Origin: Pycnococcus provasolii | Taxonomy: Eukaryota > Chlorophyta > Pseudoscourfieldiophyceae > Pseudoscourfieldiales > Pycnococcaceae | Length of the DNA: 64,000 nucleotides | Direction of reading: 5' to 3' | Assembly: GCA_938743325.2 (NCBI GenBank) | Contig: OW568874.1 | Span: 124,001-188,000 of the forward strand | Part shown: piece after piece, positions 30,601 to 40,900 of the stretch | Layout: each line of letters opens with the position of its first letter | Position numbering within the stretch: the first letter of the stretch is position 1 | Made by a program: the position numbers and the translations under genes | The notes under the pieces: generated by a model | What the model was told of the DNA's origin: nothing | The model's input: the letters and a program-made list of their open reading frames with translations, nothing else | Database searches by the model: none

Positions 30601-31560
30601 TGCGACGCCGAGCGTGCGCTGCTCCACGCATCCCTGCAGCAGCGCCGGGCACGGGTGGTAGTCGGCGCCGACTCCGGACGCCACGGCGGTGCTCGCGATG
30701 TGCATGTTCCACACAAACTCCGGCGTGAAATCGTTGCCCGTGTTCGGCGTGGGTTTTCGTGCCGCGGCTGCACGTTCGCTGGCGACGCCGTACGGCCTGG
30801 TGAGGTCCCACGTCTCGCAGTAGTAGTGCGGCGTGTTGTTCGACGCCCCGAACGGGAGCTCGCTGACGGTACGCCACGCTTCGCGCTCACGTCGTGCAGC
30901 CGCAACAGCCGGTGCCAGTTCTGCCACCGCGCCTGGTGCCGCGCCTGGCGGCGGCGGCGGCGGTGCTGCACCACCACCCGGCATTGCTCCGTACGCCCTG
31001 ACTGGGAATCGCACCCACATCGTTTCCTCCGTGGCGTAGATTCGGTGGTCACCTGGCAACGTGGCGACGTGCCTGACTTTCGTTGCCAGAAGGACGTTGC
31101 ACGTCACGAGCGTGGGCGTGTTGTTTGCGTCCGTAATCGACGCGTCAGACATTCCACCGGCGCTGCTGCTGCTGCTGCTGCTGTTGTTGTTGTTGATGGC
31201 GTCAACATCCGCGTCTCCCGCGAAGCACGCCGCACCCAGGAGCGCGTGTGCCTTGATGGGTTGTCTGTTCAGCCGCGCTTGCGGTCCGTGCGTCTTCATG
31301 ATTGCCTTGATAGCGGCATCCGCGTCACGGAAGTGCCTGTGTGCTGCATGCGGAGACGACGACGACGACGAAGCTGATGACGAAGACGCAGGGAACGGAC
31401 GGAAGAGGGCTGTGCATGTGTCTAACGATAATACGAACGTGAACGGCTGGTGAGCACGGGACACGATCAGGTACGTAGCTGCGCCGAACGACCCAGGCGA
31501 TGACGACGACGAAGGTGAAGGCCAAGATACCTCGAGCAGAAGCACGCTGCCAGCGCCCAT
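27688..31560 (-). CDS. SAC9: SAC9-type phosphoinositide phosphatase with WW domain (1290 residues)
   Basis: SAC enzymes remove phosphates from inositol lipids; plant SAC9 combines a SAC domain with a WW module and acts on PI(4,5)P2 pools. The likely start is ATG 31560 (MGAGSVLLLEVSW); the frame is open 76 codons further upstream, but that part looks like leader. Seen: SAC motifs in the N-terminal half with the catalytic CADSLDRTNAG (Cys about 577, matching CX5R(T/S)), then a WW domain at about 627-660 (LPPGFERRIDSVTGRPFYID...TTSWEPP), and a long C-terminal region with Ser/Pro/Ala-rich inserts. The single-exon structure is notable. Family assignment is strong because the SAC-WW order is distinctive. 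Confidence 0.9.
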   Translation of the reverse strand: MGAGSVLLLEVSWPSPSSSSSPGSFGAATYLIVSRAHQPFTFVLSLDTCTALFRPFPASSSSASSSSSSPHAAHRHFRDADAAIKAIMKTHGPQARLNRQPIKAHALLGAACFAGDADVDAINNNNSSSSSSSAGGMSDASITDANNTPTLVTCNVLLATKVRHVATLPGDHRIYATEETMWVRFPVRAYGAMPGGGAAPPPPPPGAAPGAVAELAPAVAAARREREAWRTVSELPFGASNNTPHYYCETWDLTRPYGVASERAAAARKPTPNTGNDFTPEFVWNMHIASTAVASGVGADYHPCPALLQGCVEQRTLGVAPSAESDDGAFRPYLHVLLLNRRSCFHPGTRYLARGMNERNAPGNEVECELLMWRERAEHVNDTTMSYAWASHVWRRGSVPVWWGADIKNPAAEAALRVDDDYARGTDKYFSRVSRRFARLALPGASNPPDDDAPLVSCVNMLRCVPGKPELKLTEAFQVASRPCTGVVVRNFDWHEYTKRLGEKTTVEALWASVRDDAQKIGFSSGKSEFSCVELVDGDSASSGGGGGGRSSGRALWANLTRNEVTTRQSGTFRFNCADSLDRTNAGSFYVAVQYLVELAKTVGVSSVSASSSSAVGNNAPPSATKAVLPPGFERRIDSVTGRPFYIDHNTKTTSWEPPAPPPPPTPPPAPPSTQDEPYSWFDLSFDAFRQRIDASLLSSLVSLFLKSGDVHAMFYTASKAMHTMAIRMVDKGSGSGTVGVAATGIATPPAASAFGGAVDMSSSLLLGSSTPAPSSKLSSSAFVGTPPSTQHMAPAAGSPPSTPLGGRRAFSVDALTSDLGATVISDKSHFLPDTAAPAPAVMSSPSLANSNVSISLQRRYLNLTVDGKRHRAMRSFLGLDGELYNRRAQLMPRLSLLVRAPPSPLPTEAAKDGDGDDNWKEAECTSPPFANDVRGGLATCHVRVSPQTAAGGVVVEVKFTLPCPCHVRAIRIGPSIVGAMDTMVGGAAATSMARVVGVQARRDGCAQFEPLVGAPYTSELNTGTATVHVYPGAFWSTGSADGPPPPPQPPQQQQHPASNGASSAPAFPNVGIAIGALPSPTQGVLHPMLAGAAYRRGATGVSISCSLATQMIVRLMIPHQSPGPTTLPTLELHGDVSMAPELDPSKLSTALCGPSDEDEPRFALSPDANSKGARSAAAPLTTDAAEEELSALMLDALRRGNGSLDRHHILHLECARIRLGVSLQRRDALWIEAFANNVVANGGGGGGGEQASSTPVPPSDIYLGARLEASAAARARSCIGREHGRAYNL

Positions 31561-31929
31561 GCTCCTCACGAACTTTTGCAAATGCGTGCGGAATGCGTTT
31601 CGCCGATGGCGGAGAATGAAGAATGCCGGCGGCGATTCCGAAAATCTATGAACCCTCCGGCGAATCAGAGAGAGAGAGAAAAAGAGGCCGCTGGGGCCCG
31701 GCTGGGTGCCCGAAGGGCCCGGGGTACGCCGTTGGTCGCTATTTCGTAACCATCGCGCCGGAATATCTTCTTTACAATGAATTTCCACTCCATGGCCGCC
31801 GCTCAGTAAGTCTGCGCGTTGAGCACCTGTTCGGCCATTGCGGCCATCACTTTTCGTTTCAAACGTAACTTAACCGGTGCTTTTTTTCAGCGCCACACAC
31901 CTTCTTCCAACAAGTCTCTGTCTGTGTTG

Positions 31930-32065
31930 GCTTCTTACTATCCAGCTTTTCCAGGCGAAGACGAGGGACAACGAGAGCACGTGGGGCAAAAAATTCCGGT
32001 CCATGACTGGCTGCTCGCGCGTCCTGTTCGACGAGATACTTTCGCAGCTGCGTTTGTCGCGTATG
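31930..32065 (+). pseudogene. Transposase-like fragment (PIF/Harbinger type, tentative)
   Basis: One frame reads STWGKKFRSMTGCSRVLFDE followed by ILSQLRLS, which resembles the N-terminal region of PIF/Harbinger-type transposases (W..FR....F..L...L). It stops matching within about 45 codons and runs into the reverse-transcriptase fragment. No catalytic DDE residues are present. Confidence 0.35.
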
Positions 32066-32067
32066 AC

Positions 32068-32265
32068 CTGGACGCGCGAGGGCGGAGCAAAGAGTACAGC
32101 GAATTCTGCGTCATCCTCAACCTGGAGACTCTCCGACGTTTGCGGCGTCACTTGACGGGAAACCATTGGATGGTCGCGTTCGATCTGCAGGACGGGTACT
32201 ACGCTTTGGAGATAGCGCCCGAACACCAGCAGTATTTCACGGCGTTTCAGCTCAAACGCACAGGG
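32068..32265 (+). pseudogene. Reverse transcriptase fragment
   Basis: The frame reads SEFCVILNLETLRRL and then HWMVAFDLQDGYYALEIAPE and QQYFTAFQL, the classic FDLxxGYYxIxIxPExxxxTAF block of LTR or DIRS-type reverse transcriptases. The catalytic YxDD block is absent. It is a relic in the gap between SAC9 and the CTL gene. Confidence 0.7.
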
Positions 32266-32284
32266 CCCGATGCGATGGAGAGTG

Positions 32285-32515
32285 CGCGGAGGCGCGGAGC
32301 TGGAGCCTGGTGAACTCATACACATCGATCTCAAGGAGAAGGTGGAAAAATCCTACAATGGATGCCAGTACTGGGTCCACTTCACGGATGACAAGACGAG
32401 ATTCTCAGTACCATTCGCACTTAAGACTAAGGACGGAGTTGCGAGCGCTTTCCGCCAATTTATGTCACAGGTATCCTGCGAGACACGCCTTGTTAAGGTT
32501 TGTTCTTGGGGAACC
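32285..32515 (+). pseudogene. Retroelement integrase fragment, copia-like
   Basis: A different frame from the RT fragment reads PGELIHIDLKEKVEKSYNGC and then QYWVHFTDDKTRFSVPFALKTK, matching the integrase core with its first Asp and the F-x-DD-x-(T/S)-R block of copia-type elements. It ends within about 75 codons. RT followed by integrase is not copia order, so the two pieces probably come from different insertions or a rearrangement. Confidence 0.65.
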
Positions 32516-32807
32516 ATCTGTGGCCCGGTTATAAAGACGGACACACGACTCAGGTAAGAAAATGTGTAACGATGCGTCTTTTGGCAACTACCGATTGAAC
32601 GGGGGATAACACTAAGAACTATCCTATTGTACCCTCCCTCAAGTCCCCAACCAACCAAATACAGTGTAGTTTGAGTTAAGACTCCCCCCGGGGCCCTTAA
32701 GGTGCCCAAACCCAAGGTTGATTTTGTCCCTGAAATAAGTAGTTAAGAAACGCCTTGTTAAGCCTTAAGACGACTCGAACTCGCCCTTTATTAGTGGGTT
32801 ATATTAT

Positions 32808-34835
32808 ATGCACCCTACTACGAGTGGTAGTAGTGTTGTGCCTGTCTTCTCATCATCACCGCCATCGCCATCCTCATCACCATCGCCAAACACGCTAATC
32901 TCGGAGGACACTGCGAGTAGGGAGGAGGACACTGCTGTGCCCCTGCTTTCCACAATGAGTGGTAATTCAGGTTCTTTTCATGAAGCTTCGAGCTCAGGTG
33001 GTTCATCAGGGGGGCCGCAAATCACGCTCCAGCCTTCGTCATCGTCGAGTCTTCATGGGAAAAACCACTCAGCTGCTGCATCAAACTTTAAGAAGAAGTC
33101 GCCGACGTCCTCTCTCATCTACGTCGACAGGCACTGGCGCCAAGTCCCGCTCGTCTTTGCACTCACGGTAACCGTTGGCGCGATCTACGCGTGCACGAAC
33201 GCCGCGGACTTCACGACGGTGACAAAACCTCAATACTGGCAAGATGAGTGCGCACGACTCCACGCGACGAACGCACCCACGCGATCACTCCTCGCGGCGT
33301 CCGCAAACAAACCGCCCGCGTGGGTCGGCGTGCTTGCAACCGTCGTCGCGTCCGTCGCGCTCGCTGTGCCCTGCGCAGTGCTCGCAGGCGTCGCCCTGCT
33401 CAAAATACTCAAGCACAACGCAAGGGCGGCCATCTTCAACTCGATGTACGTACTAGCAGCACTGCCAGCCGTTGCGTGCGCCTTAAGCGCTGTCGCCTTC
33501 TTGGCTGCTGGACCACCGGACGCACGCGCAGCCCTGATACCCATACTCGTACCCAGCTTGCTGTCCGTTCTGTTCTTCTACCTCATACGACGCCACCGAG
33601 ACACGCTCGAGCTGTGCGCCAACTTCCTTCAGGTGGCTGCGGAGAACATACTCATACCACACCCAGGGCTGAGCTTGCTTGCCCTGTACCTTCAGCTTGC
33701 CGTGGCGCTCGTTACCGTCGCACTGTGCGCTGTCAGCGTGCTTGCGCTGTCCAATGGCCACATCGGGCTGCAGGAGATGCAACAACAACGAGGCAACAGC
33801 GATCATTTCCACAGTCGTCAGGTGGGAGGACGGCGTGCAGGTCCTCTCGCACACCGCGAACCAGTGAACGACGACACCGGCGTCGTACATGGCGAACCAG
33901 TGCTCGTGTGCACGTGGGTCACCGATCCTTGGGTGAACTGGTATCTCGCGCTCGTCGGATTCACCGTTCTCTTTGCCACGTCGTTCGCGAATGAAGTGAG
34001 GCTTTTCGTCGTGGCATCCATCACCGGCACCTGGTTTGCCACCGGCGGCGAGCAGGCTTCGTCGGACGTCGCCGGAAGCTGGTGGCTTGCACGCGACGCC
34101 GCCACAGAAGAGGCTCTCTCCAGGGCGATCGGACCGCAGCGAGGCACGGTGGTGTTCGCGGCGATCATCGTAGCCATCGTCGAGAGGGCGAAACAAGCTG
34201 GGAAATCGAAATCCAATAACGGCGGGAAAAAAGGCGGGGGTAGCATCGTCGCACTCGTCTTCTACGTGGTCATGCAAATCCTGCTCTACGTCGCAAGCGA
34301 GGTCATCCAGTACATCACGCGCGCCGCGACGGTTTTGGCAGCCATCTCTGGCGAATCGCTCATCACATCGGGACGCGCGGCTATGCGCATTCTCCGGCAG
34401 ACACCCCTCAAGGAGGTAATAATCGTATGGGGTGTGCCAGGCACCGTGCTCGGCATCATCTCGATGGGAATTGCGATTGCGACGAGCCTGCTCTGTGCTA
34501 TTACCGTCGCGAGTACAGGCTTCGCAGCGTCAGCCGTGGGAGTGGGCGATGCTGATACCGCCACGATCATTGGCGCCGTGCTCGGCTTCATTGTCGGCTT
34601 GATTCTCGCATCCATGGTGCTGGACTTGCAGACGAGTCTGCTCGTGAATGCAAGCGAGACGCTCTTCCTGCTCTACCGCTTGAGCGATGCATCCGGATTC
34701 AGCTTGCCGCCGCAAATGGGTGGTGGCGGAGCGGAAGCTGGCGAACCGGACGAACTAAGAAAACCTCTGCTTGGAATGCACAAGGCTCCGCATATGTCGA
34801 CTCTGCGCGAGGTGATACGACATGTGCAAACATGA
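32808..34835 (+). CDS. Choline transporter-like (CTL/SLC44) membrane protein (675 residues)
   Basis: A Ser/Pro-rich cytoplasmic N-terminus (about 110 residues) precedes the first membrane helix (VPLVFALTVTVGAIYACTN). Several helices follow (around VGVLATVVASVALAVPCAVL, ALPAVACALSAVAFLAAG, LYLQLAVALVTVALCAVSVL). The C-terminal half has features of the CTL family: a segment ending in ATVLAAISGESLITSGRAAM, where the family has its conserved A-x-x-G-x-S-F/L region, and two late helices with GFIVGLILASMV. CTL proteins move choline or related amines across plasma or organelle membranes. Substrate is not deducible. It ends 101 bases from the SABRE-like gene, convergent with it. Confidence 0.7.
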   Translation: MHPTTSGSSVVPVFSSSPPSPSSSPSPNTLISEDTASREEDTAVPLLSTMSGNSGSFHEASSSGGSSGGPQITLQPSSSSSLHGKNHSAAASNFKKKSPTSSLIYVDRHWRQVPLVFALTVTVGAIYACTNAADFTTVTKPQYWQDECARLHATNAPTRSLLAASANKPPAWVGVLATVVASVALAVPCAVLAGVALLKILKHNARAAIFNSMYVLAALPAVACALSAVAFLAAGPPDARAALIPILVPSLLSVLFFYLIRRHRDTLELCANFLQVAAENILIPHPGLSLLALYLQLAVALVTVALCAVSVLALSNGHIGLQEMQQQRGNSDHFHSRQVGGRRAGPLAHREPVNDDTGVVHGEPVLVCTWVTDPWVNWYLALVGFTVLFATSFANEVRLFVVASITGTWFATGGEQASSDVAGSWWLARDAATEEALSRAIGPQRGTVVFAAIIVAIVERAKQAGKSKSNNGGKKGGGSIVALVFYVVMQILLYVASEVIQYITRAATVLAAISGESLITSGRAAMRILRQTPLKEVIIVWGVPGTVLGIISMGIAIATSLLCAITVASTGFAASAVGVGDADTATIIGAVLGFIVGLILASMVLDLQTSLLVNASETLFLLYRLSDASGFSLPPQMGGGGAEAGEPDELRKPLLGMHKAPHMSTLREVIRHVQT

Positions 34836-34935
34836 AATTGCGCAACTTGATTTTCATTTTAGTGGTTGTTTTTTTTGTTTCTCCAAGAAAAAAAAGAGAT
34901 AAAGAGTACAAAATGTTATTACAATTTCTATGACT

Positions 34936-37900
34936 TTACTTCTGATCCGACTTGTCTCCTCGCCGAAACCAGCGCCACTTTGCACGTTTTGCCGTGACGG
35001 ACTCCGACACGCCCGACTGCTCAGACTGCTCGGAAATACGACCACCGGTGGGCGCGCCAGCTTCAAGGAAGTCGCGCACTTTCTTGCCCTGCAATCCCGC
35101 CACCGAACGGAATACGGACTTCACCACGTCCCAACGCACACGAGCAAGAAGCTGGCGAAGCGTGCCTAGGAAGTTGGGGTACGATCGCGTATCAATCACC
35201 AACTTCATGTCTTTCAAGCTCACAGGCTTTCCTTGATAGGAAAGGCGCAAGTGAAGGCAGTTGAAGCGAAAGTAGCTTATGCTGAGGAGCGATGGAGGTT
35301 CGACATCCTTCTCGTCATCGTGCATCGACGCATTCGCATCCTTTTCTGATGCCGCGTCCTTCTTGCCCCGCCTGCTTGAAACGCGACGAAGCTTGGGTGT
35401 GCGCTCGACATCTCCCGCCTTCGATTCCGTGTCGGCGGCGGCGGCGGCGGCGGTGGCGGCGGATGATGATGATGAGGAGGAGGATGCGCTCTCGTCCGTG
35501 GGTGGCAAAAAGTAGTCCCACAAGTCCGTCGCGAGACGCTCGGTAATCTGCACGAAAAGCGGTGCCAACCCAACCTCGATGTGATCGAAGTGGTGCATTC
35601 GACCTCCCGACGGCACCTCGGGCACGGCGCTTGCGTTGTCACTCACCGACACCGCGTCGTCGCTCGCGCGATCAAGTGGCGGTTCCGTTGCTGATCTTGA
35701 TGCGGGGCTAGAGAGCGTCGCCGTGATGTGCACCATAGGCTCGTCGCCAAACACGCTATTCGGGTCCCACAGAGCGACGACGCGCTTTTCGCCGCTCGAC
35801 GACGAACTCGAAGCACTCGACGATTCCGTGCTGACCCCCGTTGCTGACACGTGAAAGCGCGACACCTTCAGGCGCAGGCTGCCCTCACGTCGCCCCGTAG
35901 CCTCGAGGTACCGAGCCGACTGAGAGAACTGTGCGCGGTTAACTTCTAGTCGAGCAAGAGCTGAACGATCACGAGCTGTCAGGCGTAGACACGTGCGTCC
36001 CACGAAAACGCTCAACCTCCTCTCTCCCACACTCTCCAATGCCGCGAGATCGCCGTCGTCCCAATCACCGAACGCCAGAGCACCATCCTGAGCGTTGCTT
36101 GTGTGCAGCCCTGGCGCAGCACGTTGTCTGCGCGCTAGGCGAGCCGTCAAGTCACGATGCAGACTCGAGCCATACACGAATCGGTAGTGGCTCTCGGCAA
36201 GTACCACATGGCGCGCCTGCGTGGAGCTGTACCGCGCTACGTGAGGCTGAAGACTAGCACTCGGCACACTTAAGCTGAACATTTTCTCCAAATCATGCCG
36301 TTGAATTAGCACCTCCTCGGCGGCGAGCACACGATCGCGTATACTGCGGCTCGTGGTGTATGCACGCCGTGCCCACATCAGCTCATCGAGCGCGCCTCGG
36401 CAGGTGGCATCGTGGAACAGGAAGCGCGACGGCGCGGGCCATGGGATGGTATGGTGGCTTGCTGCAGAGCGCTGCTGCGCCGTCGCCGCGTCAATCGCGG
36501 CAGCTGCTGCACCCTTACCAGTTGGCGTAAAGTCGACGCCAAAGGAACGGTACGCGCCGCCGCCCGATCCCTCGAACGACATGTCCGTGGCGCGGCTCGT
36601 AGGGTGTTGGAAACTGTCTGCAATGCCCATCCCCACCTCCAGCAGGATGTGCAGCTGACGAGAGTCGAGGTGCACGGAGAAGTTTGGAATCTTCGCGCGC
36701 ATTTCCGTGTGAGGCAGTCCAGTCGCCACGCGAGCGCCCACCAGACGGCGCGTTTCGCTGCTCAAGGTGTTGCCCGAAGACTCAAGCCAGCGGTGCTTCT
36801 CCCACAGAAAATCGGCGCTTCCCTCTGTCACGCGTCGCAGCGAGGCTGGCGTTGGCGGGACGAGTGAGATTGGGCCGCCCGTTGATTCGATGTCCGCAAT
36901 GGAAACGGAAGCAGCCTCCACCAGAACACGCAAGCTGCTTTCACGCGATCGATTCAAGCCACCACCGCCAGGAGCCGTCCTCACTCGTCGAAGTTCTTTC
37001 CGCGAGCGTGCAGGCACTGCAAGAATCGCGCTGCAGTCGTCACGAGAGCGTGCAGGCACGAGCCCTGGTTCCGGCATCATGAGACTGCCCACGGTGATGG
37101 AGTCGCGACGCCCCTCCGAAAGCACCTCAACGCTTGCGCACTCCACGCTCACCCACGCCTTGCTGCGACGAGCATGCACGAGCGCCTTGGGGGAGATCAC
37201 GTGCACCATAAACCGTGGGCGCCAACCGTCCTCTTCGGGCATACCAGCTAGGTCATCGTCGAGAATAGTAAAGTCGTGCGTGTCGTCGCGAACTATGCTC
37301 GCAGCCTCGGCATCCACGGCTAGCGATCCAGAAGATGCTTGCCTTCGCAGAAAGTCTCTCTCGCCCGCAGTCGATGTCGCGCTGGGATCCGGTGAGTTTT
37401 CGATGGATTGTGAGCGAACGGGCTTGAGCAAGCCTGCGTCGAGAAGCATTTTTAGGCCCTGCCCTTCGTCTGCGTGCTCGCTCTCCCCCTGGTTGGCGTC
37501 GTCCGTGGTGGCACCAACATCCTTCAAGTTCTCGCGAATGTCAACCGCATTCAGCATCGCATCGCTGGCAACAGAAACGTGCTGATCGCGAGGACGCGGG
37601 AGCACCGTCGTTGGCTTCGTGGGAAAGGCGGCTGCTATATCAGAGGCAACCGACCAGAGCACAGACGGACACGCGTCCATGTAGCGCGCGATTGGTGCAT
37701 CGAAGGTCACATACCACCCAGGTGGCACGGCCGCGGCTGCTGCGGCTGCAGCAGCCTCCGCCGCGGCAACGCGTGGGTGAAGTGGCGAACCTGAATCCAA
37801 GTTGGCGATCGCCGCATTGCCAGCGGCAACTTCCGCTACACCCTGTGCTTCCTCGTCTTCCTCGTCTAGGCCGAATTTCAGGCTGGCCAATTTCACGTCG

Positions 37901-40900
37901 AGAACAACGAACTCTGAATGCGATTCGGGGAGGGGTGATTTCAGAAGTCCGGATACGAGCACCGGATCTAGAGCGTCAGGGGATAGAAGCGGCTGCTGCT
38001 CGCGAAATATAGCTCTGCCATCTCCGTGAGTCGCCGTGGACGGTGTCGACGGTTCCGAGGAGATTGCTGACTCGGCGGACATGTAGCTGAGCGTGCGTTC
38101 AAGTGGCAAATCTTCGCCATCTGAAGGCCAAGTGTCAATCAGCACAGACAACTCATTCAGTTGCAGCGACATGCACACCAGGCGACTTTTCGGCCGTGCA
38201 CGCGACAGCATTTCAGATCGCGGGCTCATCAGCTGAGAAAATGTACGACCTCGTCCGCTACCTCCGACAGAGTTGTCGTTGAAATCCGACTTCACGAAAC
38301 GGCCAAACCAGCGTGCGCTATTCGCCGAGACTGTCACGCGCGCGCTTCCCACGGCGCTGGCACCTGGTGGTGGCCAGTGCACTACACTCAGGGGTTCGGC
38401 AGATACCGACACGCGGATATCACGCATCAGACTGGCCAACGATGCACGCGGCATCGACCTCGACGACGGCGAGCCCGGGCATTCGTCACAAATCCGCGAC
38501 TCCTGCGGTCGCTTTCGGAGACTGCCAAGTCCGCGAAGATGCCGCGGCACAATCCACACGACGTCGCGAAGCCAAGCGAAGAGCGGCAGCAGAGTGCCCG
38601 AGCCAACGAAGATCTGCGCATGTTGGTCAGACGATCCAAAGAGCTGTGCATCGATCCAAACAGTCGCGGCGAGGGTCCGAAAGTTGTCATAGGCATCCAC
38701 CGGCTTTTGCGTCCCCATCAAGGTGTGAAGATGTGGCACGACATATCCCATCGACTGTGTAGCGCTGTGAAGGTGATGTGCTTGAACCCCCCCGTTCAAA
38801 CCCACGGGTCGCTCAGACTGATAGCGAAGTTGCAGCGTTGCCGCAGAAATGCGCGCAAGAGGCACTTGCGACTCGTCGCCAACTGGATGGCGAAGGACGG
38901 TCATCGGAGACAGGCGTAGCCGAAGAGCGCCGCTGCCCTGCCATCCCAGCGAAAAGGCGCACGGCACGTCGCCCCTCGGAGATATGGGTGCATCGGCGCC
39001 GATGGAGAAGACTCCACGAGCAGAGTCGTGGAGCCTGCAGCTCGTTCCATTCAGAAGCGTGCACTTAAATGTCTTCCGAGATACAATAGATGCCTCCCCG
39101 CGCCATTTCAAGGCCATCAGATCCCACCATTGCAGGTTGGGCCTTGGCGTGCCATCGTTTTTCGATGGCTCTCCATCAACGAAGAGATCTGGAGAAGTTT
39201 TGATGAGCAGTCGTCGAAAAGCCTGAGACATTTCGAAAAAGATTGGCTCCATGCCAACGCCGTAGGATCCCACCAAAGTGTCGCACGAGACATCGAGCTT
39301 GGTGAACACCTTCAGGGCTGGGAGTGTTCCGGGCGTAACAAATGGCAGCTCGACAACGTTGGATCGCCCCACGCGCACTTTACGGTGCTTGTAGTATCCA
39401 TCTGCAGCAGAGGTGGGCGTATCAGCTGAAGACACTGGCGATTCCGGAATGCGAGCCGCATCCACCCAAAGCGTCGAAGCGAGAACGATGCGTCCAGGCT
39501 CGGAGAGTGTCAGCGGTGCAACGTGCAGGAGAGGCTCATCGGCACCAAGAAGGTGCGCACTCGCTGAGCTGCAGGACAGTGAAATGTCCCGCATGTCCAA
39601 CATGGGAAATGTCACCGCCTCCGGTGCAGCACTCGCAGGATCGACGAGTCGGCAAAATGCACGCGCTTGATCGAAGCGCTCGCCTGCAACGCCCATAGCT
39701 CCAAGCGAGTACTCTGTTCCAAGCTTTCGTGCGCCATCGAATTTCGTTCCGCCGAAGAATGTGATTGTGCCATCGCATGAAAGAGAGTTGAGATCGAGAA
39801 TGAGCCATCCCGTGTCACGCTGATGCGATTCGATGCGACTAGCTTTTCGAGCCTGGCATGCGCGAATATACAGCTCAGATACATGTTTGCACCACTCCAA
39901 ATATGCGCTATCGTTGTCGTCAGACCCATTATTTGCACGGAAAACCGATTCGCCGCATTCCACCAGGTCGGCTAAGTCCCTGTACTTGGAGCAAAGGTGC
40001 TCGTTCGTCTCGTCGGTTGCAAGGCGAATGCTGAGCGATTGCGCTGCATTCACGCGAAGGTTCATGGTCCATTTCGGTTTGCCAACCTGCTCAAAAGCGC
40101 CCGTGTCCTTACTACATCGTTTTGCGTGGAACGTGTGAATAGCACGCAAGAGCGCTTGCATCGATCCCACGATCGCGCCGACGTCCACCTCATCCGGCAA
40201 GTCCAGGAGTACGTTCGCGCCAAAGGTGATAGAGCACTCGCGCACGTCGCCGGAGAGAGAGCTGATCGAAACGGAGCAGGGTAGCTGATCATCGGCGCAA
40301 GCTCCTCGCGTTGCCAGCAACTCTGAGTCGTTCACACCAATTGACAGCGCTGACATTTCGATTTTGCACGGTGTATCGGCGTGACTGGGGCGGATCGCAA
40401 GACATGGATTCGATGCTCGGATAAATGCGGTAGCTCCAGCATGACAGGTGAAAGTGCAGAGCGCGCGACCTACCACGCGAAAGAGGAGCATTGGAGGCAC
40501 TTCACCTTCGGGGATGAAGGCTGGAAGTGGCGGAGGTGACGGCGGTGGAGCATTGCGGAGGGCGGAGGCGAGAGTCCTGCAGCCTCGGGCCACCTCTCGG
40601 ATCGGCTGGGAAATCCCAGAGGCTTGCATTTCTTCACCAATGTCACGCAAAGAGAGAGCGAATAATTGTACGTCCGCATCCCACTCAAAGCTGACATCGC
40701 CGTCGACATCCACGAGCATCTTCGCGCCGAGGTCTTCGCTTCCTTTCAAAATCGATAAGGAGGACACGTCAAGTACAACGGTTGCTCCACCACCGGCGAC
40801 GGAAAAGTCGGTCGTGTGCAGCAACTGCACAGCCTCGAGCCTAGCCATGGTCGCCATGGTGCTTCCAGCTCCCTTCTGCCATGACAGTGACATCGCGGAC

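Noticed and set aside
30076-31377. 433-codon plus-strand frame opposite SAC9
   Set aside because: It is Arg-rich with no motif; the minus strand carries the SAC and WW domain residues.
31561-31788. Start of SAC9 at 31788
   Set aside because: The upstream 76 codons are low complexity and overlap GGGCCC promoter-like strings; MGAGSVLLLEVSW at 31560 fits better as a SAC-domain start.
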